A DNA stretch of 64,000 nt from positions 806,001 through 870,000 of the forward strand of contig NZ_CP108476.1 in the NCBI RefSeq assembly GCF_036226465.1, written 5' to 3'. A model generated the notes under the pieces. That model was given only the letters and a program-made list of their open reading frames with translations. It was not told the origin of the DNA and ran no database searches. Position 1 is the stretch's first letter; every line of letters begins with the position of its first letter. Origin of the DNA: Kitasatospora sp. NBC_01250. Lineage in GTDB: Bacteria > Actinomycetota > Actinomycetes > Streptomycetales > Streptomycetaceae. This document shows, in pieces, positions 24,452-31,581 of the stretch. The position numbers and the translations under genes were made by a program.

Positions 24452-26977
24452 GTGACACCGGAGAAGCGACGCCGGCTCTTCGTGGCGGGCCTGGTCCTGC
24501 TCTTCGTCGGCTACGTCGTCACCGCCACCGCCGCCTGGAGCAACCGTGGTTGGGCCGACCACGGGCCGCTGTCCTACACCGCGCAGCCGCAGTCGCCCGC
24601 CGGTGCCGCCGAACCCACCGCTCCCGCCGCTTCCGCCGCTTCCGGCGCTTCCGGCGCTTCCGCCGAGACGGCCCGCGTCACCCAGGCCTGCCGCTCCCGG
24701 CCCGACGACCTGGCCCCCTCCGGCGACGCCGTCCGGCTCAGGATCGTCAGCGGCACGGTGGACGGGTCGGCGTACCTCGCCTGTTACGGCCAGGACAGCG
24801 ACGGTGACGTCACCGGCGTCGTGCTGCTGACGGCCGACCGGCTGACCCCGGTCACCGGCGACCGGATCCTGCGGGCGGGCGGCGCCTGGCCGTGGGTCGC
24901 GGTGGTCCGCTCCCCGGCCGAGCTGGTCTTCGCCGGCGCCACCCTCGCCCTGATCGGTGTCGTCTCGCTGCGCTACCACCGGCGCCGGGAGCCCGCTGCG
25001 GCGACGAGCCCGTGGTGGGCAGGGCGTTGGGCCGATGCCGTCCTGACCACGAGTGGCGTCGGGGTGCTCGCGCTCTGGCTGCTGCCCGGGCGCACCCGGG
25101 CCCGCAAGGCCCAACTGACGCTGCTCACCGTGCTCCTGTGGACGGGCTTCGCCCTCGTCGTGGTGGACATCGACGCGCTCGCGACCCCCGACCCGGTCGC
25201 GCTGACGGTCGCGGGGTTCCTCAGCGCCACGCTGCTCTTCGGCTGCCTGGGTGGGCGGTACCTGGTCCGACCGGCTCAGCCGGTCCAGGCGTCCGCGCCT
25301 GTTCCGCCGACTGTTCCCCTGTCTGGTCCGCCGACTGTTCCGCTGCCTGGTCCGCCTGCTGGGTCCGTGGCCTCTGTGACGGCGTCCCGAGGGCCCTGGC
25401 CGGTCCACTCCCCCGCCTCCCTGCCCTCGTTCGCGCAGGTCGGCGGCCTGGAGGAGGTCAAGGCGGAACTCCGGCAGAACCTCGGCAGCACCCTCGCCCA
25501 CGGGAGCGCGGCCCGCGCGTACGGCATCCGCTTCAACGGGATCCTGCTGCACGGCCGGCCCGGCACCGGCAAGACCCTGCTGGCCAAGGCCATCGCCGGT
25601 GAGTTCGGGCTGAACTTCCTTCCGGTGACGGCCGGTTCGGTGATCTCCAAGTACGCCGGCGAGTCCGCGCGCGCCATCGACGAGGCCTTCGCCGCCGCCG
25701 TGGCGAACGCCCCGTGCGTCCTGTTCTTCGACGAGTTCGACTCGCTCGCCTCGCGCCGCGACAGCGAACCGGACGCCGAACACCGCCGCGTCGTCAACCA
25801 GTTGCTCACCGCATTGGAGCAGCACCACGCGAGCGACCACGTCGTCGTCATCGCCGCGACCAACGACCTGACCCGGCTCGACCCCGCCGTCACCCGGCCG
25901 GGCCGGTTCGACCGGACGATCCGCATCGACCTGCCGGACGCCCCGACCCGGCGCGCGATCCTGGCCACCGCCCTCGCCGGACGCCCCGTCAGCCCGGCCA
26001 TCGACCTCGCGACGATCGCCGAGCGCACTGCCGGGCGCACCGCCGCCGACCTGACCGCGCTGGTCGACACCGCCGCCGGCGCCGCCTTCGCCGAGCACAC
26101 CGAGGCCGCAGCAACCCGCAACCCCGCGGAGAGCGTGCCACCGGTGCTCATCGACGACCGGCACCTGACCGCCGCCCTGACCGCGAACGCCGGCCAGGAC
26201 CGGCCGTACCTCGGAGACCACCGCTGGGAGGACCTCGTGCTGCCACCGGCGGTGCTGGCGGAACTCCGCGCGGTCCAGAAGCTGATCGAACGCCCGGACC
26301 TGGCCACCCGCTACGGAGTGCGCCCGCTGTCCGGCCTGCTGCTCGCCGGCCCGCCCGGCACCGGCAAGACCAGCGTCGCCCGCACCCTGGCCGCCCAGGC
26401 GCGCGTGTCGTTCTACCCGCTGTCCACCGCCGACCTGACGAGCCCTTGGGTCGGCCAGGCCGAGCAACACCTCGCCCAGCTCTTCGAGCGGGCCCGCGCC
26501 GCTGCCCCGTCCGTCGTGTTCATCGACGAGATCGACGCGATCGCCGCAGACCGCGACTCCCTGGGCGGCTTCCTCGGGGACCGCCTGCTCACCCAACTGC
26601 TCGCCGAGCTCGACGGCATCGCCACCACCACCCGCCCGGTCTTCGTCCTGGCCGCCACCAACCGGCCCGAGGCCCTCGATCCGGCTCTCGTCCGGGGCGG
26701 GCGGCTCTCCCGCACCCTGCGCCTGCCGCTGCCCGACCGCGCCGCGCGCCTGCAACTGCTCGCCCTCCACAGCCGCGACGTCCCGCTCGCCCCGGACGTG
26801 GACCTGGCCGCTCTGGCGGACGCCACCGCCCACCACTCCGGCGCGGACCTCTCCGGCCTCCTGCAACAGGCGGCGCTGCACGCCCTGGTCCGACACGACG
26901 GGGCGACGCCGGTGGTCGCGCAGGCCGACCTGCTCTCGGCCCTGGCCGCCCTCCCCCGCACCTGCGCACCCTGCTGA
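24452..26977 (+). CDS. Membrane-anchored tandem AAA+ ATPase, CDC48/VCP-like
   Basis: 841 residues, GTG start behind AGGAG. The N-terminal part has a membrane helix at about residues 8-30, an Ala/Ser-rich repeat (ASAASGASGASAE), an extracytoplasmic segment with a cysteine pair (TQACRSRP, YLACYGQ), and three to four more membrane helices (about 150-275). A Pro-rich linker with a tandem repeat (PPTVPLSG/PPTVPLPG, 24-base units at about 25301-25360) leads to two AAA modules. Module 1 has Walker A GRPGTGKT, Walker B VLFFDEFDSLA and arginine-finger region RPGRFDR. Module 2 has GPPGTGKT, VVFIDEIDAIA and the sensor stretch LAATNRPEALDPAL. Both Walker sites are complete. The architecture suggests an unfoldase acting at the membrane; no protease or effector partner is adjacent. 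Confidence 0.88.
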   Translation: MTPEKRRRLFVAGLVLLFVGYVVTATAAWSNRGWADHGPLSYTAQPQSPAGAAEPTAPAASAASGASGASAETARVTQACRSRPDDLAPSGDAVRLRIVSGTVDGSAYLACYGQDSDGDVTGVVLLTADRLTPVTGDRILRAGGAWPWVAVVRSPAELVFAGATLALIGVVSLRYHRRREPAAATSPWWAGRWADAVLTTSGVGVLALWLLPGRTRARKAQLTLLTVLLWTGFALVVVDIDALATPDPVALTVAGFLSATLLFGCLGGRYLVRPAQPVQASAPVPPTVPLSGPPTVPLPGPPAGSVASVTASRGPWPVHSPASLPSFAQVGGLEEVKAELRQNLGSTLAHGSAARAYGIRFNGILLHGRPGTGKTLLAKAIAGEFGLNFLPVTAGSVISKYAGESARAIDEAFAAAVANAPCVLFFDEFDSLASRRDSEPDAEHRRVVNQLLTALEQHHASDHVVVIAATNDLTRLDPAVTRPGRFDRTIRIDLPDAPTRRAILATALAGRPVSPAIDLATIAERTAGRTAADLTALVDTAAGAAFAEHTEAAATRNPAESVPPVLIDDRHLTAALTANAGQDRPYLGDHRWEDLVLPPAVLAELRAVQKLIERPDLATRYGVRPLSGLLLAGPPGTGKTSVARTLAAQARVSFYPLSTADLTSPWVGQAEQHLAQLFERARAAAPSVVFIDEIDAIAADRDSLGGFLGDRLLTQLLAELDGIATTTRPVFVLAATNRPEALDPALVRGGRLSRTLRLPLPDRAARLQLLALHSRDVPLAPDVDLAALADATAHHSGADLSGLLQQAALHALVRHDGATPVVAQADLLSALAALPRTCAPC

Positions 26978-27007
26978 CCCCCCGTCCGAAGGCCGAGAAG
27001 CTCCCCC

Positions 27008-27460
27008 ATGCCCTGCGTCTTCTGCTTCGCCGCACTCACCCTCCTGGCCGGCGCCATCACCGCCCGGACCGTCGACCACCTCCACCAACGCCTCGCCACC
27101 CTGGCAGCGACCGGCGAGGTCGAGCGCGTCAGCGACACCAGCAGCGTCACCCTCTTCCACCTCGCCGTCCCCCACCCGCAGGGCTCCGGGCACGGCTCGA
27201 CCCCCGTGCCGGTCGCGGTCACCCTCTACAAGCACCAGGCCCGCGTCCGCATCCAGGTCCTCACCCACACCGTCGACCCCACGGCCGCCCGCACCATCGA
27301 GTCCCGCATCGCCACCACCCTCGACGCCCACATCGTCGAGCACATCGCAGCCCCTGCCGGCCACGCCCACGCCGAACCTCACGCAGCCCAGCCCGTCGAC
27401 GCCGCCGCCCAGCCGGTCCCCCGCCAGGCATGGCGCCCGGGGAGAGCACCCCGCCGATGA
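27008..27460 (+). CDS. Hypothetical protein following the AAA+ ATPase gene
   Basis: 150 residues, ATG start 31 bases after the AAA+ stop codon and in the same direction, so probably co-transcribed. The first 20 residues are hydrophobic (MPCVFCFAALTLLAGAITAR) and include two cysteines. A mixed alpha/beta segment with VTLFHLAVPHPQGSG and VPVAVTLYKHQARVRIQVLT follows, then a helix (TAARTIESRIATTLDAHIVE) and an Ala/His/Pro-rich tail. I recognise no family. The regular amphipathic segments and codon bias suggest it is real, though its 3' end overlaps a converging minus-strand frame at 27261-27734 by about 200 bases, so one of the two is probably shorter than drawn. Confidence 0.5.
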   Translation: MPCVFCFAALTLLAGAITARTVDHLHQRLATLAATGEVERVSDTSSVTLFHLAVPHPQGSGHGSTPVPVAVTLYKHQARVRIQVLTHTVDPTAARTIESRIATTLDAHIVEHIAAPAGHAHAEPHAAQPVDAAAQPVPRQAWRPGRAPRR

Positions 27461-27734
27461 GCGGCACGAGAGGCGGCGTCGCCGGGTGCCCCTCCGGGGT
27501 CGGGAACGACCGCGCCGCCGCACTCGCCTCCTCCCCCGCAGTTGCGGTCAGCTTGGCGGCCGTGCCCTCCCAGTACTTGGCCTCCCGCCGCCTTGCGGGG
27601 GTCAGGAGCGATACGCGCCAGTGCCCCCAGGGCATGGCCGTCAGCAGGCGGGTCCGACTCAGCTCCAGTACGCGGACCGGATCGCCGCGCCACCGCTCGA
27701 TCTCGGTCACGAATCCGTTTGCCTGCTCAGTCAT
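27261..27734 (-). CDS. Hypothetical protein (tail doubtful)
   Basis: 157 residues from an ATG with a GGGG-type site upstream. The first 100 residues look like a genuine soluble protein: NGFVTEIERWRGDPVRVLEL, HWRVSLLTPARRREAKYWEG and a GHPATPPLVPLIGGVL segment. From about residue 110 the product turns into an Arg/Gly/Trp-rich sequence that mirrors the codon bias of the plus-strand gene at 27008, so the authentic gene may once have ended near 27400, or the reading frame now runs on after loss of its stop. No family recognised. It is divergent from the nucleotidyltransferase-fold gene at 27832. Confidence 0.45.
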   Translation of the reverse strand: MTEQANGFVTEIERWRGDPVRVLELSRTRLLTAMPWGHWRVSLLTPARRREAKYWEGTAAKLTATAGEEASAAARSFPTPEGHPATPPLVPLIGGVLSPGAMPGGGPAGRRRRRAGLREVRRGRGRQGLRCARRCGRRGWWRCGTRWCGRPWGRRCG

Positions 27735-27831
27735 CAGAGCCCCCACCCCGCAGTCGGCTCCAGCACGGAGCGAGCCGTGCGGTTGCCGAGATTTCGTGGA
27801 CGGTGGTGATCACTGCTGGGAGACTGGGGTG

Positions 27832-28440
27832 GTGACGACGAATGAGCTGTTGCGGCAGCAGGACGAGCTCCAGGCCGAAGCGAGCACGGTGAACGAGGAC
27901 CTGGGGTTGGACGAGGCGTTGGGGCGGCTCGGGGATCCGGTGCGGGTGGGGAGTGCGGCGTTGGGGTTGATGGTGAAGCGGGATCTGGACATCACGGTGG
28001 TGTGTCCGCGTCTCGGGGGTGCGGAGCGGGAGGCGGTGGTGGCGGTCGGGGCGCGGTTGGCGTTGCACGAGCGGGTGTGGCAGGTGCGGTTCCGGAATGA
28101 CACGGGGGCGTGGAACACCGATCCCGGGTACCCGGACGGGTTGTACCTCGGGGTGGGGTACCGGTCGCCGCAGGGGCGCAGGTGGTCGTTGGACATCTGG
28201 TTCGTGGACGAGCCGGAGCGCCAGCCGGATCTGGCGCACGTGCGGACGCTGCCGGAGCGGCTGACCGCCGAGACCCGGGAGGCGATCCTGCGGATCAAGG
28301 AAGCGTGGGCCGAGCGGCCGGAGTACGGCCGCAGCGTGCGGAGTTGGGACGTCTACCGGTCGGTCCTGGACGACGGGGTGCGGACGGTGGCGGAGTTCGA
28401 CGGCTGGCGATCGGCGCGCTCGTCGACGTCGTCCGAGTAG
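27832..28440 (+). CDS. Minimal nucleotidyltransferase-fold protein
   Basis: 202 residues from a GTG with GGGAG nine bases upstream; another GTG lies one codon earlier. The motif VGSAALGLMVKRDLDITV (about residues 38-55) is the G-S-x9-13-D-x-D signature of the polymerase-beta-type nucleotidyltransferase fold, with both metal-binding aspartates present. A long helix-rich C-terminal half follows (LTAETREAILRIKEAWAERP), and FRNDTGAW with LDIWFVDEPER supplies the likely third acidic strand. This pattern is shared by aminoglycoside nucleotidyltransferases and many uncharacterised relatives. Substrate unknown. Its last 88 bases overlap the 3' end of the first ATP-grasp gene of the biosynthetic cluster on the other strand; cluster membership is uncertain. 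Confidence 0.7.
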   Translation: MTTNELLRQQDELQAEASTVNEDLGLDEALGRLGDPVRVGSAALGLMVKRDLDITVVCPRLGGAEREAVVAVGARLALHERVWQVRFRNDTGAWNTDPGYPDGLYLGVGYRSPQGRRWSLDIWFVDEPERQPDLAHVRTLPERLTAETREAILRIKEAWAERPEYGRSVRSWDVYRSVLDDGVRTVAEFDGWRSARSSTSSE

Positions 28441-29633
28441 CGGATTGAGGTGTGCGTGCGGATGAAGTCGAGCCGGGCGCGCACCTCGGCCTCGTCGCGT
28501 CCGCCGACGGCGTAGGTGACCAGGCCGGCACCGGAGAAGCCGGAGGCCTTGAGTCGGTCGCCGGGCCCGGCGGTGGTGCGGCGGTTGATCAGCCAGTGGG
28601 GTGGGATCGCCGCGTCGTCGATGGCGGCCAGGCGTCCCGGCCTGCTGTACCAGACGAATTCGCCGCCCGCCTGGTGGGTGCGCGGGTAGTCGGTGGTGGG
28701 GTGCTCGCCGAGGGCGAGGCGGACCATGGACTCGTGGAGGTTGACGCCGGTGAGGGCCTGGACGACCGGGACGACGCCGGCGCCGCCGTTGCGGGCGGCG
28801 ACCTCGTTGAACAGGAGTGTGCCGTCCGGGCGTTCGAAGACTTCGAGGTGGAGCACGGCGTCGGTGACCTGGAAGGCGTCGACCACCTGGCGGGTGAACT
28901 CCGTTGCGCGCTCGACCAGCTGGGGGTCGTCGACGGTGACGGAGAGCATCGGGCGGTTGTCCACGTGGGAGAGCGTGCTGGTGAGGTAGCGGAAGACCAC
29001 GCAGGCCAGCAGCCGGCCCTGGTGCACGGCGACGTCCACGTGCAGCATCTCGCCGTCGACGTGTTCCTCGGCCTGGTGTTCGCGCAGGTCGTGGTCGGCC
29101 AGCGCGGTCAGGGCGGCCGGTGAGTCGACGAGGTGGATGCCGGCGGAGCCGCTGCCGAATCGGGGCTTGAGCACGATCCGTCGGTGGCGGGCCAGGAGGT
29201 CGGCGGCGTCGGCGGCCCGCTCGACGGGCTGCCAGGCGCAGACCGGTACGCCGCCCCGGGCCGCCGTGCGCTTCATCGCCGACTTGTCACGGAAGGGCAG
29301 CAACCGGGCGGTGGACGGCCCGGGGATGCCCAGGTGCTCGCGCAGCCGGGCGCCGGGCAGCAGGAGGTGCTCGCTGAAGGCGAGCAGGTGGTCCAGGCCG
29401 ATCTCCTGGTGCGCCGCCCGGACGAGCGCGTCGCGCAGCGAGGTGTGGGACAGGCGGACCCCGAGCACCTCGGCGCACTCGCCGGGGCGGGCCTGGTCGA
29501 CCAGGGGCGTGCGGGTGAGGAGGGTGACGCGGTAGCGGTCGGGGTCGAGGACGGGTGAGCCGTCGGGCAGGCGGAACCGGTCGTAGCCGACCCGGTCGAG
29601 GAGCAGGACGTTTTCCCGGCGGGCGGCGGTCAC
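28353..29633 (-). CDS. ATP-grasp ligase 1 (cluster)
   Basis: 426 residues from a GTG that overlaps the stop of the preceding flavoprotein gene (GTGA). It has a full ATP-grasp layout: an N-terminal Rossmann-like region (about 1-110), the lid/ATP segment RLLPFRDKSAMKRTAARGGV (the DK-x-x-x-K signature), RIVLKPRFGSGSAGIHLVD (ATP lysine and glycine-rich loop), and the metal site LLFNEVAARNGGAGVVP with E-x-x-x-R-x-G-G. Enzymes of this group join a carboxylate to an amine through an acyl phosphate. As the last gene of the leftward operon it should add an amino acid or acyl group to the nucleoside amine or growing peptide (inference). The last roughly 25 residues are polar and run into the converging gene. 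Confidence 0.88.
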   Translation of the reverse strand: MTAARRENVLLLDRVGYDRFRLPDGSPVLDPDRYRVTLLTRTPLVDQARPGECAEVLGVRLSHTSLRDALVRAAHQEIGLDHLLAFSEHLLLPGARLREHLGIPGPSTARLLPFRDKSAMKRTAARGGVPVCAWQPVERAADAADLLARHRRIVLKPRFGSGSAGIHLVDSPAALTALADHDLREHQAEEHVDGEMLHVDVAVHQGRLLACVVFRYLTSTLSHVDNRPMLSVTVDDPQLVERATEFTRQVVDAFQVTDAVLHLEVFERPDGTLLFNEVAARNGGAGVVPVVQALTGVNLHESMVRLALGEHPTTDYPRTHQAGGEFVWYSRPGRLAAIDDAAIPPHWLINRRTTAGPGDRLKASGFSGAGLVTYAVGGRDEAEVRARLDFIRTHTSIRYSDDVDERADRQPSNSATVRTPSSRTDR

Positions 29634-30850
29634 GAGTTCACCACCGGTGCGGTGAGGGCGAGTTCGGCGAGCGCGTCGGCCCACTCCTCGGCGGGCGCGT
29701 GCGGGCGCATGAACATCGCGGCCCGTACGTCACGGGCGAGGCGGCCGAGTGGGTGGCCGGCGCGGTAACTGCCGCCCCCGGACAGCTGCATGGCGAGGTC
29801 GACCACCTGCAGCGCGGCCCGTTCGACGACCATGCCGGCCGCGATGCAGGCGCGCATGAGGGCGGGCCCGTGGGTGTCGGGGTCGTGCGCGTCGACGTCG
29901 ACCAGCAGGGAGCGCAGCACGCCGCGGGCCGAGACGATGGCGCTCTCCATCTCCGCCAGCGCTGCCGTGGTCCCGGCGGAGCCCGTGCGCCGGCGGCCGG
30001 GGGTGCCGGAGCCGGTCAGGGTGGCGAGGGTGGCGCGGTGTGCGGCTTCGGCGATGCCGAGTGGGACACCGAGCAGCGGGGCGGCCACCCGGACCTTGCC
30101 GGCGTAGGCGCCGGGGCCGGGGCGCTCGCCCCACCGGCCGCGGAAGGACACCGCGTCCGCCGGCAGGCGCACCCCGTCGAAGAGCACGGTGCCGCTGCCG
30201 GAGCCGCGCAGGCCGAGGCCGTCCCAGGTGTCGTGGACGGCCACGCCCGCGAGGTCACGGGGGATCATCACCGAGCCGATCATCGGACCCTCGGGGGTCT
30301 CGGCGCGCAGCCGGGTGTAGAAGTGGGTCGCCGCGGGCGAGAGGGAGGCCATGACCTTCTGTCCGGTGACGGTCCATCCGCCGCCGTCGGGCACGGCGGT
30401 GGTGGTCGGGGTCCAGGCGCTCGCCCCGGGCTCGGTGACGGTGGAGCAGACGATCATGCGGTGCTCGCCGATCGCCCGGGTCCAGCGGCGGTGCGGGGTG
30501 TCCTGGCCGGGGGTGGCGGCGGCGGTGCGGGCGAAGTGCGCGGACAGGGCGAGGTGCATGTAGACGGCGGTGGCCACCGAGGCGTCGGCCGAGGCCAGGC
30601 GGGCGGTGACCACGCCGAGGTCGTGCACCGACTGCAGGCCGGAGCCGCCGTCCTCGGCCGGCACGCAGGCGGCCAGCAGGCCCGCCTCTTCCAGGCGCCG
30701 CACGCTGGGCGCCGCGAAGCTGCCCGCCCGGTCGTTCTGTGCCGCCTGGTCGGCCAGGTAGCCGTCGAGTCCGGCCACGATCGCGCAGAGGCGTCGGCCG
30801 CTCTCGGTGACGGGCTGGGGGTGGGCCGTCAGTGAAGTCACCGCTGTCAC
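29630..30850 (-). CDS. Acyl-CoA-dehydrogenase-fold flavoprotein (possible N-oxygenase or desaturase)
   Basis: 406 residues, GTG start overlapping the phosphatase stop (GTGA). N-terminal helical domain with VRRLEEAGLLAACVPAEDGG, a middle beta domain with CSTVTEPGASAW and GGGWTVTGQKVMAS (the flavin-contact strand of the family), and a C-terminal four-helix domain ending SYRAGHPLGRLARDVRAAMF, the typical acyl-CoA dehydrogenase C-terminal signature. Besides true dehydrogenases this fold includes group D flavin monooxygenases that N-hydroxylate amines and amino sugars. Pseudouridimycin contains an N-hydroxylated peptide, so N-oxidation is one hypothesis here; dehydrogenation of an amino-acid side chain is another. 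No flavin reductase is adjacent. Confidence 0.8.
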   Translation of the reverse strand: MTAVTSLTAHPQPVTESGRRLCAIVAGLDGYLADQAAQNDRAGSFAAPSVRRLEEAGLLAACVPAEDGGSGLQSVHDLGVVTARLASADASVATAVYMHLALSAHFARTAAATPGQDTPHRRWTRAIGEHRMIVCSTVTEPGASAWTPTTTAVPDGGGWTVTGQKVMASLSPAATHFYTRLRAETPEGPMIGSVMIPRDLAGVAVHDTWDGLGLRGSGSGTVLFDGVRLPADAVSFRGRWGERPGPGAYAGKVRVAAPLLGVPLGIAEAAHRATLATLTGSGTPGRRRTGSAGTTAALAEMESAIVSARGVLRSLLVDVDAHDPDTHGPALMRACIAAGMVVERAALQVVDLAMQLSGGGSYRAGHPLGRLARDVRAAMFMRPHAPAEEWADALAELALTAPVVNS

Positions 30851-31581
30851 CGCTGTTCCTGTCTTTCCGGCGCGAGGGCCTGTCCGGGCTCGGCCGTGGT
30901 CAGTGCCGGGCGCGCCGCGTCCAGCGTGCGGGTGATCCGCTCCAGCGCGGGGTGGTCGTGGAGGGTGTCGACGTGGTCCAGGAAGCCGGTGCAGACCCAG
31001 CCGGGCGCTTCGTGGACGGTGGTGCGCTCGCGCCAGCGCGCCGGCAGGTGGTGACGGCCGGCGGCCAGCAGGGGGTTGCTCAGGGCGAAGTCGGCCGCGA
31101 TGGCGGTCCGGCTCACGCCCAGGGCCCGCAGCAGCAGGGCGACGACCAGGCCGGTGCGGTCCTTGCCCAGGGAGCAGCCGACGATGACGGGACGGGCGGT
31201 GGGCAGCAGCCGCGCCACCTGTTCGGTGCGCTCCAGGTACTGCGGCAGCGCGTCGCGGTGGCGGCGCAGCTGATCCTCGGGGGTGTCGCCGGTGTCGCCC
31301 GGGGCCCGGTCGCGCACCGGGAGGCGGTGCCAGGTCCAGCCGTGGGCGAGCAGCTGGTCGGGGCCCTTGTCCCGGTCGATCTCGTGATCGGTGCGCAGGT
31401 CGGCGTAGCTGCCCGGTCCGTGCAGCGCCGTCAGCGCCTGCGCGCCGGCCGGGGTCAGGACGGCGAGCGCGGAGCTGCGCAGCAGGACCCCGGTCCGCAG
31501 CCGCGCGCCGCCGGTGGTGGGCAGGCCGCCGAGGTCGCGCAGGTTGGGCAGGTGGTCGGCGAGCAGCTGCCGCTCGGTCAC
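30847..31581 (-). CDS. Tyrosine-phosphatase-fold nucleotide phosphatase, NikL/PolJ-like
   Basis: 244 residues from a GTG that overlaps the radical SAM stop codon (GTGA). It begins like Tyr_phosphatase3/SIW14-type enzymes (LPNLRDLGGLPTTGGARLR, then LLRSSALAVLTPAG), and carries the catalytic CX5R loop as VGCSLGKDRTG (about residue 139) with the general-acid region YADLRTDHEIDRDKG. In nikkomycin and polyoxin biosynthesis a phosphatase of this fold (NikL/PolJ) removes phosphate from octosyl-acid phosphate intermediates. Placement between the radical SAM gene and an acyl-CoA-dehydrogenase-fold gene fits dephosphorylation after C5' carbon-carbon bond formation (inference). The C-terminal 25 residues are Pro/Glu/Gln-rich. 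Confidence 0.85.
   Translation of the reverse strand: MTERQLLADHLPNLRDLGGLPTTGGARLRTGVLLRSSALAVLTPAGAQALTALHGPGSYADLRTDHEIDRDKGPDQLLAHGWTWHRLPVRDRAPGDTGDTPEDQLRRHRDALPQYLERTEQVARLLPTARPVIVGCSLGKDRTGLVVALLLRALGVSRTAIAADFALSNPLLAAGRHHLPARWRERTTVHEAPGWVCTGFLDHVDTLHDHPALERITRTLDAARPALTTAEPGQALAPERQEQR

Noticed and set aside
27379..27693. 104-codon minus-strand frame overlapping the 27261-27734 gene
   Set aside because: Different frame of the same strand with biased composition; the frame starting at 27734 has the more protein-like sequence.
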